A stretch of 5,874 nt of DNA from Pseudopedobacter saltans (GCA_003241175.1 QFOI01000232.1:1-5874); one strand, 5' to 3'. Positions 1 through 5,855 are shown, counted from the first letter of the stretch. Made by a program: numbers and translations. Notes: generated by a model from the sequence alone, not told the origin.

Positions 1-1
1 T

Positions 2-412
2 ATTGATGTAGAAGGAAAAAATGCCTCTCCCATTTCAAGTGATTCATCCAAATATGAAAGAGTAAAAGCCATATTGGAACAATTAACAGGCGTAAAAGAA
101 TCAGGACCGAAAACAGGCTATGCGGCATTTGCACCGACGATTGAAATCTTTCTAAAAGAACATCTTTTTGCAGACATATTTGAAAGAGATATTTTAACCT
201 ATCAAGAAAGAGAACTCGTAACTATTTCTATTTTAAGTAGTCTCGGCAATGTAGATCCTATGTTACAGAGCCATTTGAATATTTGTTTAAAGCAAGGTAT
301 TGAACCAATACAATTACAAGATTTCGCAAAAATCATTACAAATACTTTAGGTAGAAAAAGTGGCAAACACACACTAAAAATAATTAATGAAGTTATAAGC
401 ATTAAAAATTAA
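2..412 (+). CDS. Carboxymuconolactone decarboxylase (CMD) family protein, 5' end outside window
   Basis: The frame is open from base 2, so the gene starts upstream of the window; the TTG at 74 is internal. The 136 visible residues are one CMD-type helical domain and its N-terminal approach. A TGYAAFAPTIEIFLKEHLFA stretch is followed by the family core, an ERE motif (codons 200-208), then a Ser-His (QSHLN, about 271-285) and a Gly after it. Family knowledge: in Bacteroidota such proteins usually carry two CMD repeats, and the visible part matches the C-terminal one, so an N-terminal repeat and perhaps a signal peptide are probably missing. The AhpD-type CxxC is absent from this domain, which argues against a peroxidase-reductase role for this half. 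Actual substrate is unknown; the family includes gamma-carboxymuconolactone decarboxylase and many uncharacterised members. The stop lies 4 bp before the next ATG, indicating one operon with the following hydrolase and cupin. Confidence 0.85.
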   Translation: MDVEGKNASPISSDSSKYERVKAILEQLTGVKESGPKTGYAAFAPTIEIFLKEHLFADIFERDILTYQERELVTISILSSLGNVDPMLQSHLNICLKQGIEPIQLQDFAKIITNTLGRKSGKHTLKIINEVISIKN

Positions 413-416
413 AAAT

Positions 417-1475
417 ATGAAAATAATTTTTGCAATGATTGTATTCACAATCATTCACTCACATTTAAAAGCACAAGACATGCCACACAACTATAAAGAC
501 AATCCATATACTTTGGTGTATGATGGAGCAATAGTCAAAAATGAAAAAGAAAAGGTAAATATTCATCCAGTCAATTATCAATTAAATGGAATTGCAATTG
601 CGGCAAACGTATATACACCAGTTAATTATGATGAAAATAAAAAGTATGCAACTATCATAGTTGCACATCCCAATGGCGGTATTAAAGAACAAACTGCTGG
701 ATTGTATGCGCAGCGTTTGGCCGAAAATGGTTATATAACGATAGCTTTTGATGCAGCATTTCAAGGTGCTAGTGGAGGAGAACCAAGACATACAGACAAA
801 CCTTTTTATCGAGAAGAAGATATTCATGGCGCGGTAGATTTTATTTCAAAATTTAAGGGAGTTGACACTTCCAAGATCGGTATTTTGGGGATCTGCTGTG
901 GCGGTGGTTATACTATAAAAGCTGCTCAATCCGATAAAAGATTAAAAGCAGTAGCTACTTTAAGTATGTTTAATTCTGGTGAAGTGCGTCGAAACGGATT
1001 TCAAAATTCGCAAATTAAAACTATACAAGAAAGACTACAAGAAGCCGTTAATGAACGTGAAGAAGAAGCTGTCAGTGGCAAAATTTCTTATTATGGTGAA
1101 ATGAGTAAAACGTTACCGGATGAAGAGATTGCCAAAATATCTACCGATTTGTATAGAGAAGGATATATTTATTATTTCAAAACAAATGCACATCCAAACT
1201 CGACGTTTCTTTATACAAAAAACAGTATGATGTATCTCATGACTTGGGACGCTACGGATCATATTGAATTAATCAACCAACCTTTACTAATGATGGCAGG
1301 AAGTAAAGCTGATACAAAATATATGACCGATGAAGCTTTTCCTAAAGCCATAAATGCAAAATCAAAAGAGCTATTTGTTATAGACGGAGCCACTCATATA
1401 CAAACTTATTGGAAACCTGAATATGTAAGGCAAGCAGTCAATAAACTAGTTGACTTTTATAGAAAAAATTTATAG
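417..1475 (+). CDS. Exported alpha/beta hydrolase with cysteine nucleophile (dienelactone hydrolase/YcjY-like)
   Basis: This 352-residue alpha/beta hydrolase probably acts in the periplasm. Residues 1-19 form a signal peptide (hydrophobic IIFAMIVFTII, cleavage likely after LKA19, before Q20). The oxyanion-hole region is HPNGG at 84-88. The nucleophile elbow is G158-I-C160-C161-G162, so the nucleophile is Cys160 rather than Ser, as in dienelactone hydrolases and the YcjY-like group. The acid is probably Asp299 (in MAGSKADT) and the base His327 (GATHIQTYW). Residues of about 190-280 between the core strands form a charged helical lid (NEREEEAVSG), likely controlling substrate access. Cys161 directly beside the nucleophile is unusual. 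The start is the ATG 4 bp after the CMD stop; no Shine-Dalgarno is visible, so translation may be coupled. The next gene begins 2 bp after the stop. Substrate unknown; ester or lactone hydrolysis is an inference from fold and nucleophile. Confidence 0.9.
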   Translation: MKIIFAMIVFTIIHSHLKAQDMPHNYKDNPYTLVYDGAIVKNEKEKVNIHPVNYQLNGIAIAANVYTPVNYDENKKYATIIVAHPNGGIKEQTAGLYAQRLAENGYITIAFDAAFQGASGGEPRHTDKPFYREEDIHGAVDFISKFKGVDTSKIGILGICCGGGYTIKAAQSDKRLKAVATLSMFNSGEVRRNGFQNSQIKTIQERLQEAVNEREEEAVSGKISYYGEMSKTLPDEEIAKISTDLYREGYIYYFKTNAHPNSTFLYTKNSMMYLMTWDATDHIELINQPLLMMAGSKADTKYMTDEAFPKAINAKSKELFVIDGATHIQTYWKPEYVRQAVNKLVDFYRKNL

Positions 1476-1477
1476 TT

Positions 1478-1936
1478 ATGAGCAAAATGAGAATAGTATT
1501 AACATCATTAGTTTGTTTATTATGCCTAAATAGTTTAGCACAAAAAGCAGATATTTACGCCAAAGGAGTAAAAGCTGACAATAGCCATTTTACGGGCAAT
1601 GTTTGGTTAAATATGATACTTAATAGTGATTCGACTTATAATACCGCTATTGGAAAAGTGCATTTTGAACCTAATGCTAGGACATATTGGCATAAACATC
1701 CTGCTGGTCAGATATTACTAGTAACAGAGGGAACAGGATGGTATCAAGAAAAAGGCAAACCTATTCAAATCATTCAGAAAGGCGAAGTGATAAAATGCAC
1801 TCCAAACATTGAGCATTGGCATGGTGCAACACCAACAACGTCTATGATGCACATAGCAATAGGCACTAATGCTGCACAAAATCAAGTCATCTGGTCAAAT
1901 CCTGTAACGGAAAGGGAATATAAAATGGAGCGCTAG
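1478..1936 (+). CDS. Exported single-domain metal cupin, hydroxynitrile-lyase-like
   Basis: This is a 152-residue cupin preceded by a signal peptide (residues 1-21, hydrophobic VLTSLVCLLCLNSLA, cleavage before Q22). Cupin motif 1 is WHKHPAGQ, giving His72, His74 and Gln78; motif 2 is PNIEHWHGA with His113, followed by His125 in MMHIAIG. As I recall the Granulicella manganese-cupin hydroxynitrile lyase, its ligands are His53/His55/Gln59/His94 with His106 in the active site; every spacing matches here with a constant offset of 19. The motif-1 Gln in place of the usual Glu is typical of that group. The full metal set suggests an active metalloprotein, but many members of this family have no known cyanohydrin activity, so the physiological reaction is open. 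It is the third gene of the operon, 2 bp after the hydrolase stop. An alternative start is ATG 1487 (Met4), which would still leave a signal peptide. Confidence 0.88.
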   Translation: MSKMRIVLTSLVCLLCLNSLAQKADIYAKGVKADNSHFTGNVWLNMILNSDSTYNTAIGKVHFEPNARTYWHKHPAGQILLVTEGTGWYQEKGKPIQIIQKGEVIKCTPNIEHWHGATPTTSMMHIAIGTNAAQNQVIWSNPVTEREYKMER

Positions 1937-1996
1937 GTATTTTTTTAAATCCATTGCCTATATAATGCAACAATGTTTCATTTATAAAATTTTCTA

Positions 1997-2004
1997 TATC
2001 TTTG
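1997..2004 (+). promoter_or_regulatory. Bacteroidota-type -7 promoter box for the flavoprotein gene
   Basis: TATCTTTG is a perfect match to the Bacteroidota -7 consensus TAnnTTTG. It lies 24 bases before the ATG at 2029, which predicts a transcript start near 2010 and a leader of about 20 bases. The -33 region is weak: only GTTTC around 1975-1979 sits at roughly the right distance (17 bases), not a clean TTTG. The 92-bp gap after the cupin makes a separate transcription unit plausible. Confidence 0.6.
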
Positions 2005-2028
2005 TATGAGATTGGAAAAATACAACAG

Positions 2029-2934
2029 ATGAGTACAAACAATTTTGAGGCAATTATTATTGGTGGGAGTTATGCAGGATTATCTGCGGCAATGGCATTG
2101 GGAAGATCTTTGCGAAAAGTATTGATTTTAGACACAAACAAACCTTGTAATCGTCAAACGCCACATTCGCACAATTTTATAACACATGATGGCGACACGC
2201 CTGCAGAAATATCTAAGCAAGCATTACAACAAGTACTAAAGTATCCAACTATATTTTATAAAAATGAAGAAGCCATTTATGCTACGCAAAAGGAGTTCGG
2301 ATTTGAAATTGGAACTAATTTGGATAAAATATACACGACAAAAAAAGTTATAATAGCCTCTGGCATTAAAGACATAATGCCTGATATTATAGGATTTTCC
2401 GAGTGTTGGGGCATATCAGTTATACATTGCCCTTATTGTCATGGATATGAGGTGAAAGGATTAAAAACTGGCATTATTGCTAACGGTGATCGAGGTTTTC
2501 ATATGGCAAGTTTGATCAATAACCTAACAGCAGATATAACTTTACTCACCAATGAAAAAGCAAATTTCACACCTGAACAATTATCCAAACTAGAAAATCA
2601 CAATATTTCAATAGTGGACAAAGAAATTATTGAAATTGAGCACAAGAATGGTTATGTAGACAGTGTAATTTTCTCCGATGGTTCAAAAATGGATTTCAAA
2701 GCGGCGTATGCAGCTATTCCATTTACCCAAAATTCGAATATTCCATTGGAATTAGGTTGTGCATTTACAGAAACTGGACATATAAAAGTAGATGCTTCTT
2801 TCAAAACAAATATTCCTGGCATATTTGCTTGTGGAGATTGCGCTTCAATGGCCAGGACAGTAGCTAACGCGGTCGGTTCAGGAAATCTCACAGGAGCCAT
2901 GGTCAATTTGGAATTAACTATGGAAAATTTTTAA
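2029..2934 (+). CDS. Thioredoxin-reductase-like FAD flavoprotein with CPYCH centre; probable dithiol oxidase type
   Basis: This is a 301-residue two-domain flavoprotein. The FAD-binding motif IIGGSYAGLSAA is at 10-21, and the second FAD motif GIFACGDCAS at 264-273, as in thioredoxin reductases. The redox centre is C134-P-Y-C137-H138; in true thioredoxin reductases the residue after the second Cys is the acid Asp (CxxCD). The NADPH half is degraded: the expected GGGxxA is ANGDRG (151-156), and the arginine-rich HRRxxxR loop is TNEKANF (174-180). CPxCHG(Y/W)E with a lost NADPH site is, as I recall, the hallmark of the GliT/HlmI/DepH dithiol oxidases, which use oxygen. I therefore infer thiol oxidation rather than thioredoxin reduction. 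No signal peptide, so cytoplasmic. Start: I chose ATG 2029 because the in-frame TTG at 2002 lies inside the -7 box, and the FAD motif starts about 10 residues in. Confidence 0.88.
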   Translation: MSTNNFEAIIIGGSYAGLSAAMALGRSLRKVLILDTNKPCNRQTPHSHNFITHDGDTPAEISKQALQQVLKYPTIFYKNEEAIYATQKEFGFEIGTNLDKIYTTKKVIIASGIKDIMPDIIGFSECWGISVIHCPYCHGYEVKGLKTGIIANGDRGFHMASLINNLTADITLLTNEKANFTPEQLSKLENHNISIVDKEIIEIEHKNGYVDSVIFSDGSKMDFKAAYAAIPFTQNSNIPLELGCAFTETGHIKVDASFKTNIPGIFACGDCASMARTVANAVGSGNLTGAMVNLELTMENF

Positions 2935-3014
2935 ACTAAAAGATGCCTTATATAAAAATCTAAGTAAAATGGTTGTCGGCATAAAATTTCCAATTGTTTT
3001 TAGACATAGCCTTA
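2935..3014. other. Convergent intergenic gap between the flavoprotein and SDR genes
   Basis: These 80 bases separate the 3' ends of two converging transcription units. I see no good hairpin with a T-run for either strand; the only dyad is ATGCC (2943-2947) with GGCAT (2978-2982), separated by a 31-base loop, too loose to call a terminator. A 7-base direct repeat GCCTTAT occurs at 2945-2951 and 3009-3015. Antisense read-through between the two units is therefore possible. Confidence 0.4.
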
Positions 3015-3743
3015 TCAACCTAATTGCACGCCACCATCTACAAATATTTGTTGGCCCGTTATAAAAGTATTTTGCAATAAGAAAATATAGGCAGATGCCA
3101 CTTCTTCAATAGTGCCTGTGCGTCCCAATGGAATAATAGAACTCATATATTTCTCCGTTGCTTCAACTTGATCCTTTGGTTGATCTCGCCAAAATGGTGT
3201 GAGCATCCAGAAGGGTGCGACTGTATTTACGCGAACTTTAGGTGCTAATTCTTTAGCCAAACCTTCGACTAATGCTTTTACACTATTGTTACCAATATAA
3301 CTTGCGGATGCAGTTGATGGTGAACCTCCAGAACCAGATGTGAAAATTATACTTCCGCCATAATTTACTTTTTTTGCAGCTAATTTGGCAATAGCAAGAT
3401 TGGTGAAAAATTTGGACTCAATCACGTGTCGCATCATTTCTTCTGATGGTTCCAAAATGCCACCTCCCATTACATCCCCAATCATAGAAACTAAATAATC
3501 GAATGGTGGTAAACTATCAAAAAAATGATTGAGCTGATCGCGATTGTGTGCATCCAAAATTCTAGTTTCTACACTAAAACCTTGTATGATTAATTCCTCC
3601 GAAACTGTATTTAATTTTTCTTCTGTTCTTCCGCTGAGAATCAATTTTGCACCTAATTTCGCTGCATTTATAGCCACTTGTTTACCAATTCCTGACGTAC
3701 CGCCAATAACGACAAGTGTTTTATCTTGAAATGTATAATCCAT
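3015..3743 (-). CDS. SDR-fold protein lacking catalytic Tyr (atypical Lin1944-like short-chain dehydrogenase)
   Basis: This 242-residue Rossmann protein of normal classical-SDR length has an intact cofactor motif GGTSGIG (14-20), an SGR at 37-39 whose Arg favours NADP(H), and Asp64 of the adenine-contact DA. The active site is altered. The lysine is kept (Lys156, in VKALVEGLAKELAP), but the position four residues earlier, normally Tyr, is Asn152. The NNAG segment is replaced by SMIG (86-89), and the alpha-4 Asn position reads Ser110 (ESKFF). The catalytic Ser position is uncertain because TSGSGG (135-140) aligns best with Gly137. Tyr149 is three residues too early. Such changes fit the Lin1944-like SDR subgroup, described as lacking usual active-site residues and without known function. 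It may bind NADP(H) without normal carbonyl reduction. It begins 12 bp after the tannase stop with a good Shine-Dalgarno, hence one operon. No signal peptide; cytoplasmic. Confidence 0.88.
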   Translation of the reverse strand: MDYTFQDKTLVVIGGTSGIGKQVAINAAKLGAKLILSGRTEEKLNTVSEELIIQGFSVETRILDAHNRDQLNHFFDSLPPFDYLVSMIGDVMGGGILEPSEEMMRHVIESKFFTNLAIAKLAAKKVNYGGSIIFTSGSGGSPSTASASYIGNNSVKALVEGLAKELAPKVRVNTVAPFWMLTPFWRDQPKDQVEATEKYMSSIIPLGRTGTIEEVASAYIFLLQNTFITGQQIFVDGGVQLG

Positions 3744-3748
3744 TTTTA

Positions 3749-3755
3749 TCTCCTT
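3749..3755 (-). promoter_or_regulatory. Strong Shine-Dalgarno for the SDR-like gene
   Basis: Read on the minus strand this is AAGGAGA, 5 bases from the ATG at 3743. It begins immediately after the tannase TAA (3758-3756), so it sits entirely in the 12-bp junction. None of the other starts in this window has a comparable site; they are A/T-rich, as usual in Bacteroidota. It supports the ATG at 3743 and suggests efficient independent initiation on the shared mRNA. Confidence 0.7.
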
Positions 3756-5267
3756 TTAATTACAAATTGTATCAATCCATTTAAATAATTCTGGAACATC
3801 ATAATCGCCACTATGAGGTCTATCCCAAGGCAAAGATACGTCAACAGTGTACCCTTTATTGGTCAATAAAGTAGCCAACAATATGGGTGTTGCTAAACTA
3901 CCATCTTTGTCTTTGGAACCATGACGAATTCGCCAATTTTTGGCTGTTGTTGTATTTTGAGTGCCTATATAATACATAGGATTCATCATTTTAATTATAG
4001 TCTCATTTGCCATTGTCGCATTTTTTACGGCTGAGTGAGTAAAACTATAATTGGTAAAATGTTGCTTATCTATTTTATCCGTGCCAAATTCTTGTGTTTC
4101 TGGTGTTGATAAATCAAGTGCGTCAAATGCTGGTGGCGTTTTTTGACGAACCATATAAGTAATGTATTCATCCCAATTTAAGTCTACAACTTTCTTTTCT
4201 TTAAAAGTTAACCATTTGTGTGCAGTTAAATCCTTACCTGCTGCAATGGCTGTATTTGCCGAGGCAATTACATACGTTTTTATCAAATCTTTGAAAGAAC
4301 CATTACCATTTTTGTCTAAGGTTAATGGTATACCATTTTTATCTTTTAATTGTAAACTATTTACATATGCTGGAAATAATTTTTTCAAATCATTGGAAAC
4401 TGCTATTTGACTGGCATTCAATGTAGAACTTCCACCTTGCATTGCCATTGGTCCTCCTTGTTGAACCTCATTGTGTCCATTAAATTGCCATTCATAGGCT
4501 GCGTCGGCATGATCCAAATTGGTAATTGGACAATAGGCGGAGACTGCAAAAATGTCATCTGTTGCGTCTGCGGCGCCAATAGCATTTAAATACGAACTAT
4601 AGTCACTATTGTTACCAGTAGCACCCAATAATGCTGACATGGCACCGCCAGCACTAGTGCCATTACTTATGATTTTATTCGCATCTCCAGGCATTATTTG
4701 ATCATTGTATTTGAGATAGCGAACTGCTGCTTTTAAATCTATAATCGCCGCTGGAGCCTTACCCAAACTACTCGTGCGACCTCTTGCTCCGGGTGATGCA
4801 ACTATGTAACCATGCAACAAAGCTTCCGCAATTGTATTAATTCGTTCAGGCATTTTCATTTTTCCTTTCATACCAGCGGGAAGTGGTGGCAAATTCTTTG
4901 GTGCTTCTCCATTTTTAGGTGCGAGCATTCCCATAGTCATTGGCTCAGTAGTTCCGGGATTGCCAGGCATATATCCGCCAATTTGATTTGGAAAAAATAT
5001 AGGTGCATTTACTTTAGTATATCCATTGATCGTTCCATTTTCAAAATATGCCTCTGGAATATAAATATTCATTTTTTCATACATAGTATCTACTGGTTTC
5101 GATACATAAATAATATTTTCAAAAGCCCTTACTTTGATGGAATTTTTTCCAACTGTAACTGTTTTTTCTTGATATTTATTTAAATCTAGCTGTAAAGAAT
5201 TTTGAGCAGATACTTTTGCTGAGTTCAATATAATAAGGCTCAATGCAGATAAAAACAATGTTTTCAT
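3756..5267 (-). CDS. Exported subtype-B tannase (tannin acyl hydrolase-like serine esterase)
   Basis: This 503-residue alpha/beta hydrolase is predicted to release gallate from galloyl esters. Residues 1-21 are a signal peptide (LFLSALSLIIL, cleavage before Q22), so it acts in the periplasm or outside. Family motifs are FFPNQIGGYMPG (91-102), ASPGARGRT (157-165), the nucleophile elbow G203-T-S205-A-G207, RHGSKDKD (448-455) and WDRPHSGDYD (481-490). The triad is Ser205, Asp453, His485. As I recall the Lactobacillus plantarum tannase, the triad is Ser163/Asp419/His451 and the galloyl contacts are Lys343/Glu357/Asp421; here Lys376, Glu390 and Asp455 have the same spacing, supporting real galloyl recognition. 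A Met/Gly/Gln-rich stretch at 268-280 and an NGNG turn (319-323) lie in the lid. The ATG at 5267 is preferred over the in-frame TTG at 5288 because it places a normal signal peptide at the N-terminus. It is first of an operon with the SDR-like gene. Feruloyl or other aryl esters remain possible substrates. Confidence 0.87.
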   Translation of the reverse strand: MKTLFLSALSLIILNSAKVSAQNSLQLDLNKYQEKTVTVGKNSIKVRAFENIIYVSKPVDTMYEKMNIYIPEAYFENGTINGYTKVNAPIFFPNQIGGYMPGNPGTTEPMTMGMLAPKNGEAPKNLPPLPAGMKGKMKMPERINTIAEALLHGYIVASPGARGRTSSLGKAPAAIIDLKAAVRYLKYNDQIMPGDANKIISNGTSAGGAMSALLGATGNNSDYSSYLNAIGAADATDDIFAVSAYCPITNLDHADAAYEWQFNGHNEVQQGGPMAMQGGSSTLNASQIAVSNDLKKLFPAYVNSLQLKDKNGIPLTLDKNGNGSFKDLIKTYVIASANTAIAAGKDLTAHKWLTFKEKKVVDLNWDEYITYMVRQKTPPAFDALDLSTPETQEFGTDKIDKQHFTNYSFTHSAVKNATMANETIIKMMNPMYYIGTQNTTTAKNWRIRHGSKDKDGSLATPILLATLLTNKGYTVDVSLPWDRPHSGDYDVPELFKWIDTICN

Positions 5268-5302
5268 ATTAAAGATTTTAATTGTCAATAATAAAATTTT
5301 AT

Positions 5303-5326
5303 CTAAACTATAAAAATAATGTTTAG
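5303..5326 (-). promoter_or_regulatory. Inverted repeat in the tannase leader, possible operator
   Basis: CTAAAC (5303-5308) and GTTTAG (5321-5326) form a perfect 6-base dyad around a 12-base A/T loop (centre-to-centre 18 bases), ending 36 bases upstream of the tannase ATG. Spacing suits a dimeric regulator, and the arm on the gene side overlaps TAGTTTAG, a one-mismatch -7 candidate. In such AT-rich DNA a 6-base dyad can occur by chance, so this is only a candidate. Confidence 0.3.
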
Positions 5327-5356
5327 GAAAATAATAAGACCGATGAAGTCAATAAC

Positions 5357-5366
5357 TATCTAGATA
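5357..5366. promoter_or_regulatory. TATCTAGATA palindrome upstream of the tannase operon
   Basis: A perfect 10-base palindrome lies in the 143-bp gap between the GlcG/HbpS-like gene and the tannase gene, about 90 bases upstream of the tannase ATG. It does not extend further (flanking C and A do not pair). It could be a protein-binding site or chance. The rest of the gap contains no clear promoter with both boxes; TAAATTTT on the minus strand (5374-5367) is a one-mismatch -7 candidate. Confidence 0.25.
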
Positions 5367-5410
5367 AAAATTTATAAATCATTAAATTATTTGCATAATT
5401 AGACTTTAAT

Positions 5411-5824
5411 TCAAAATGCTTTTGCAATATTTGTAGCCATTTCATTGTCTGAGTCACCAGTCGAACCACTTACTCCGACTGCTCCAATTACTTCATTGTT
5501 ATAAATTATTGGAACGCCACCTTGTAAAGGCAAAATTCCTGGAGTAGTCGCCATTGAAGGCGCTCCATTGTTGATAAAATCTTCAAATACTTTAGAAGGT
5601 GCTTGCAGGTAAGCGCCTGTTTTAGCCTTACCGATTGCAACGTCTACGGTTACAATTGATGCGCCGTCCATTCTGGCAAAAGCAATTAATTGTCCGGCTC
5701 TGTCTACAATAGCAATGGATAGTTTTAAATCTTTTTTTGTTGCTTCTTTTAGTCCAAACTGAAGTAATTGTTCGGCTGCAGCGAAAGTTATTTCATGTAT
5801 TGTTTTTACTTTTAAAGTATCCAT
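5411..5824 (-). CDS. GlcG/HbpS family (DUF336-type) protein
   Basis: This complete 137-residue protein belongs to the GlcG/HbpS/PduO C-terminal-like family. Diagnostic stretches are LSIAIVDRAGQLIAFARMDG (35-54), the DVAIGKAKTGAYL helix (61-73), ILPLQGGVPI (97-106) and the glycine-rich VIGAVGVSGSTGDSDNEMA (112-130). Family members include the Streptomyces haem-binding protein HbpS and GlcG of the glycolate operon; some are attached to cobalamin adenosyltransferases, but the biochemical role of most is unknown. Haem or small-molecule binding is inferred only from family. No signal peptide, so cytoplasmic, unlike many secreted HbpS homologues. Length is normal for the single-domain form. The ATG at 5824 has no Shine-Dalgarno but a -7-like box 23 bases upstream. 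It precedes the tannase gene by 143 bp on the same strand, so it may be transcribed separately or read through into it. Confidence 0.87.
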   Translation of the reverse strand: MDTLKVKTIHEITFAAAEQLLQFGLKEATKKDLKLSIAIVDRAGQLIAFARMDGASIVTVDVAIGKAKTGAYLQAPSKVFEDFINNGAPSMATTPGILPLQGGVPIIYNNEVIGAVGVSGSTGDSDNEMATNIAKAF

Positions 5825-5847
5825 AGTTGTATTGTTTTTTTGTTGTG

Positions 5848-5855
5848 CAAATAGA
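5848..5855 (-). promoter_or_regulatory. Candidate -7 box for the GlcG/HbpS-like gene
   Basis: Read on the minus strand this is TCTATTTG, one mismatch from TAnnTTTG, with the TTTG part intact. It lies 23 bases before the ATG at 5824, almost the same distance as the clear box at 1997-2004. The -33 element would fall at or beyond the right window edge and cannot be judged. Confidence 0.4.

Noticed and set aside
202..402. Minus-strand 66-codon frame opposite the CMD gene, and similar antisense frames at 582-827, 2652-2906, 3544-3729, 4162-4410 and the 4407-4589 frame
   Set aside because: Each is contained within a recognisable gene on the other strand and shows no domain, promoter or ribosome site of its own.
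74..412. TTG at 74 as the start of the CMD gene
   Set aside because: The same frame is open back to base 2 and the upstream residues (SSDSSKYERVKAI) continue the family pattern, so the gene is truncated by the window edge.
2..412. CMD protein as an AhpD-type peroxidase partner
   Set aside because: The visible domain has no CxxC; only an unseen N-terminal domain could supply one.
1478..1543. Lipoprotein signal (Cys16) in the cupin leader
   Set aside because: The residues before Cys16 are Cys-Leu-Leu, not a lipobox with Gly/Ala/Ser at -1; a signal peptidase I site before Q22 fits better.
1931..1960. TAGG/CCTA dyad with a T-run after the cupin as a terminator
   Set aside because: The arms are four bases with interrupted pairing, and the T-run lies in the loop rather than after the stem.
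2002..2028. TTG 2002 as an N-terminal extension of the flavoprotein
   Set aside because: It overlaps the TATCTTTG -7 box and would add nine residues before the usual family start; ATG 2029 fits better.
4812..5183. 123-codon plus-strand open frame opposite the tannase
   Set aside because: It lies wholly antisense to well-supported tannase coding sequence; the product is rich in Cys, Trp, Phe and His without any domain, typical of a shadow frame.
5385..5400. AATTAT-TTGC-ATAATT hairpin downstream of the GlcG/HbpS-like gene as a terminator
   Set aside because: The stem is six A/T pairs only and no T-run follows directly, so it would be unstable.
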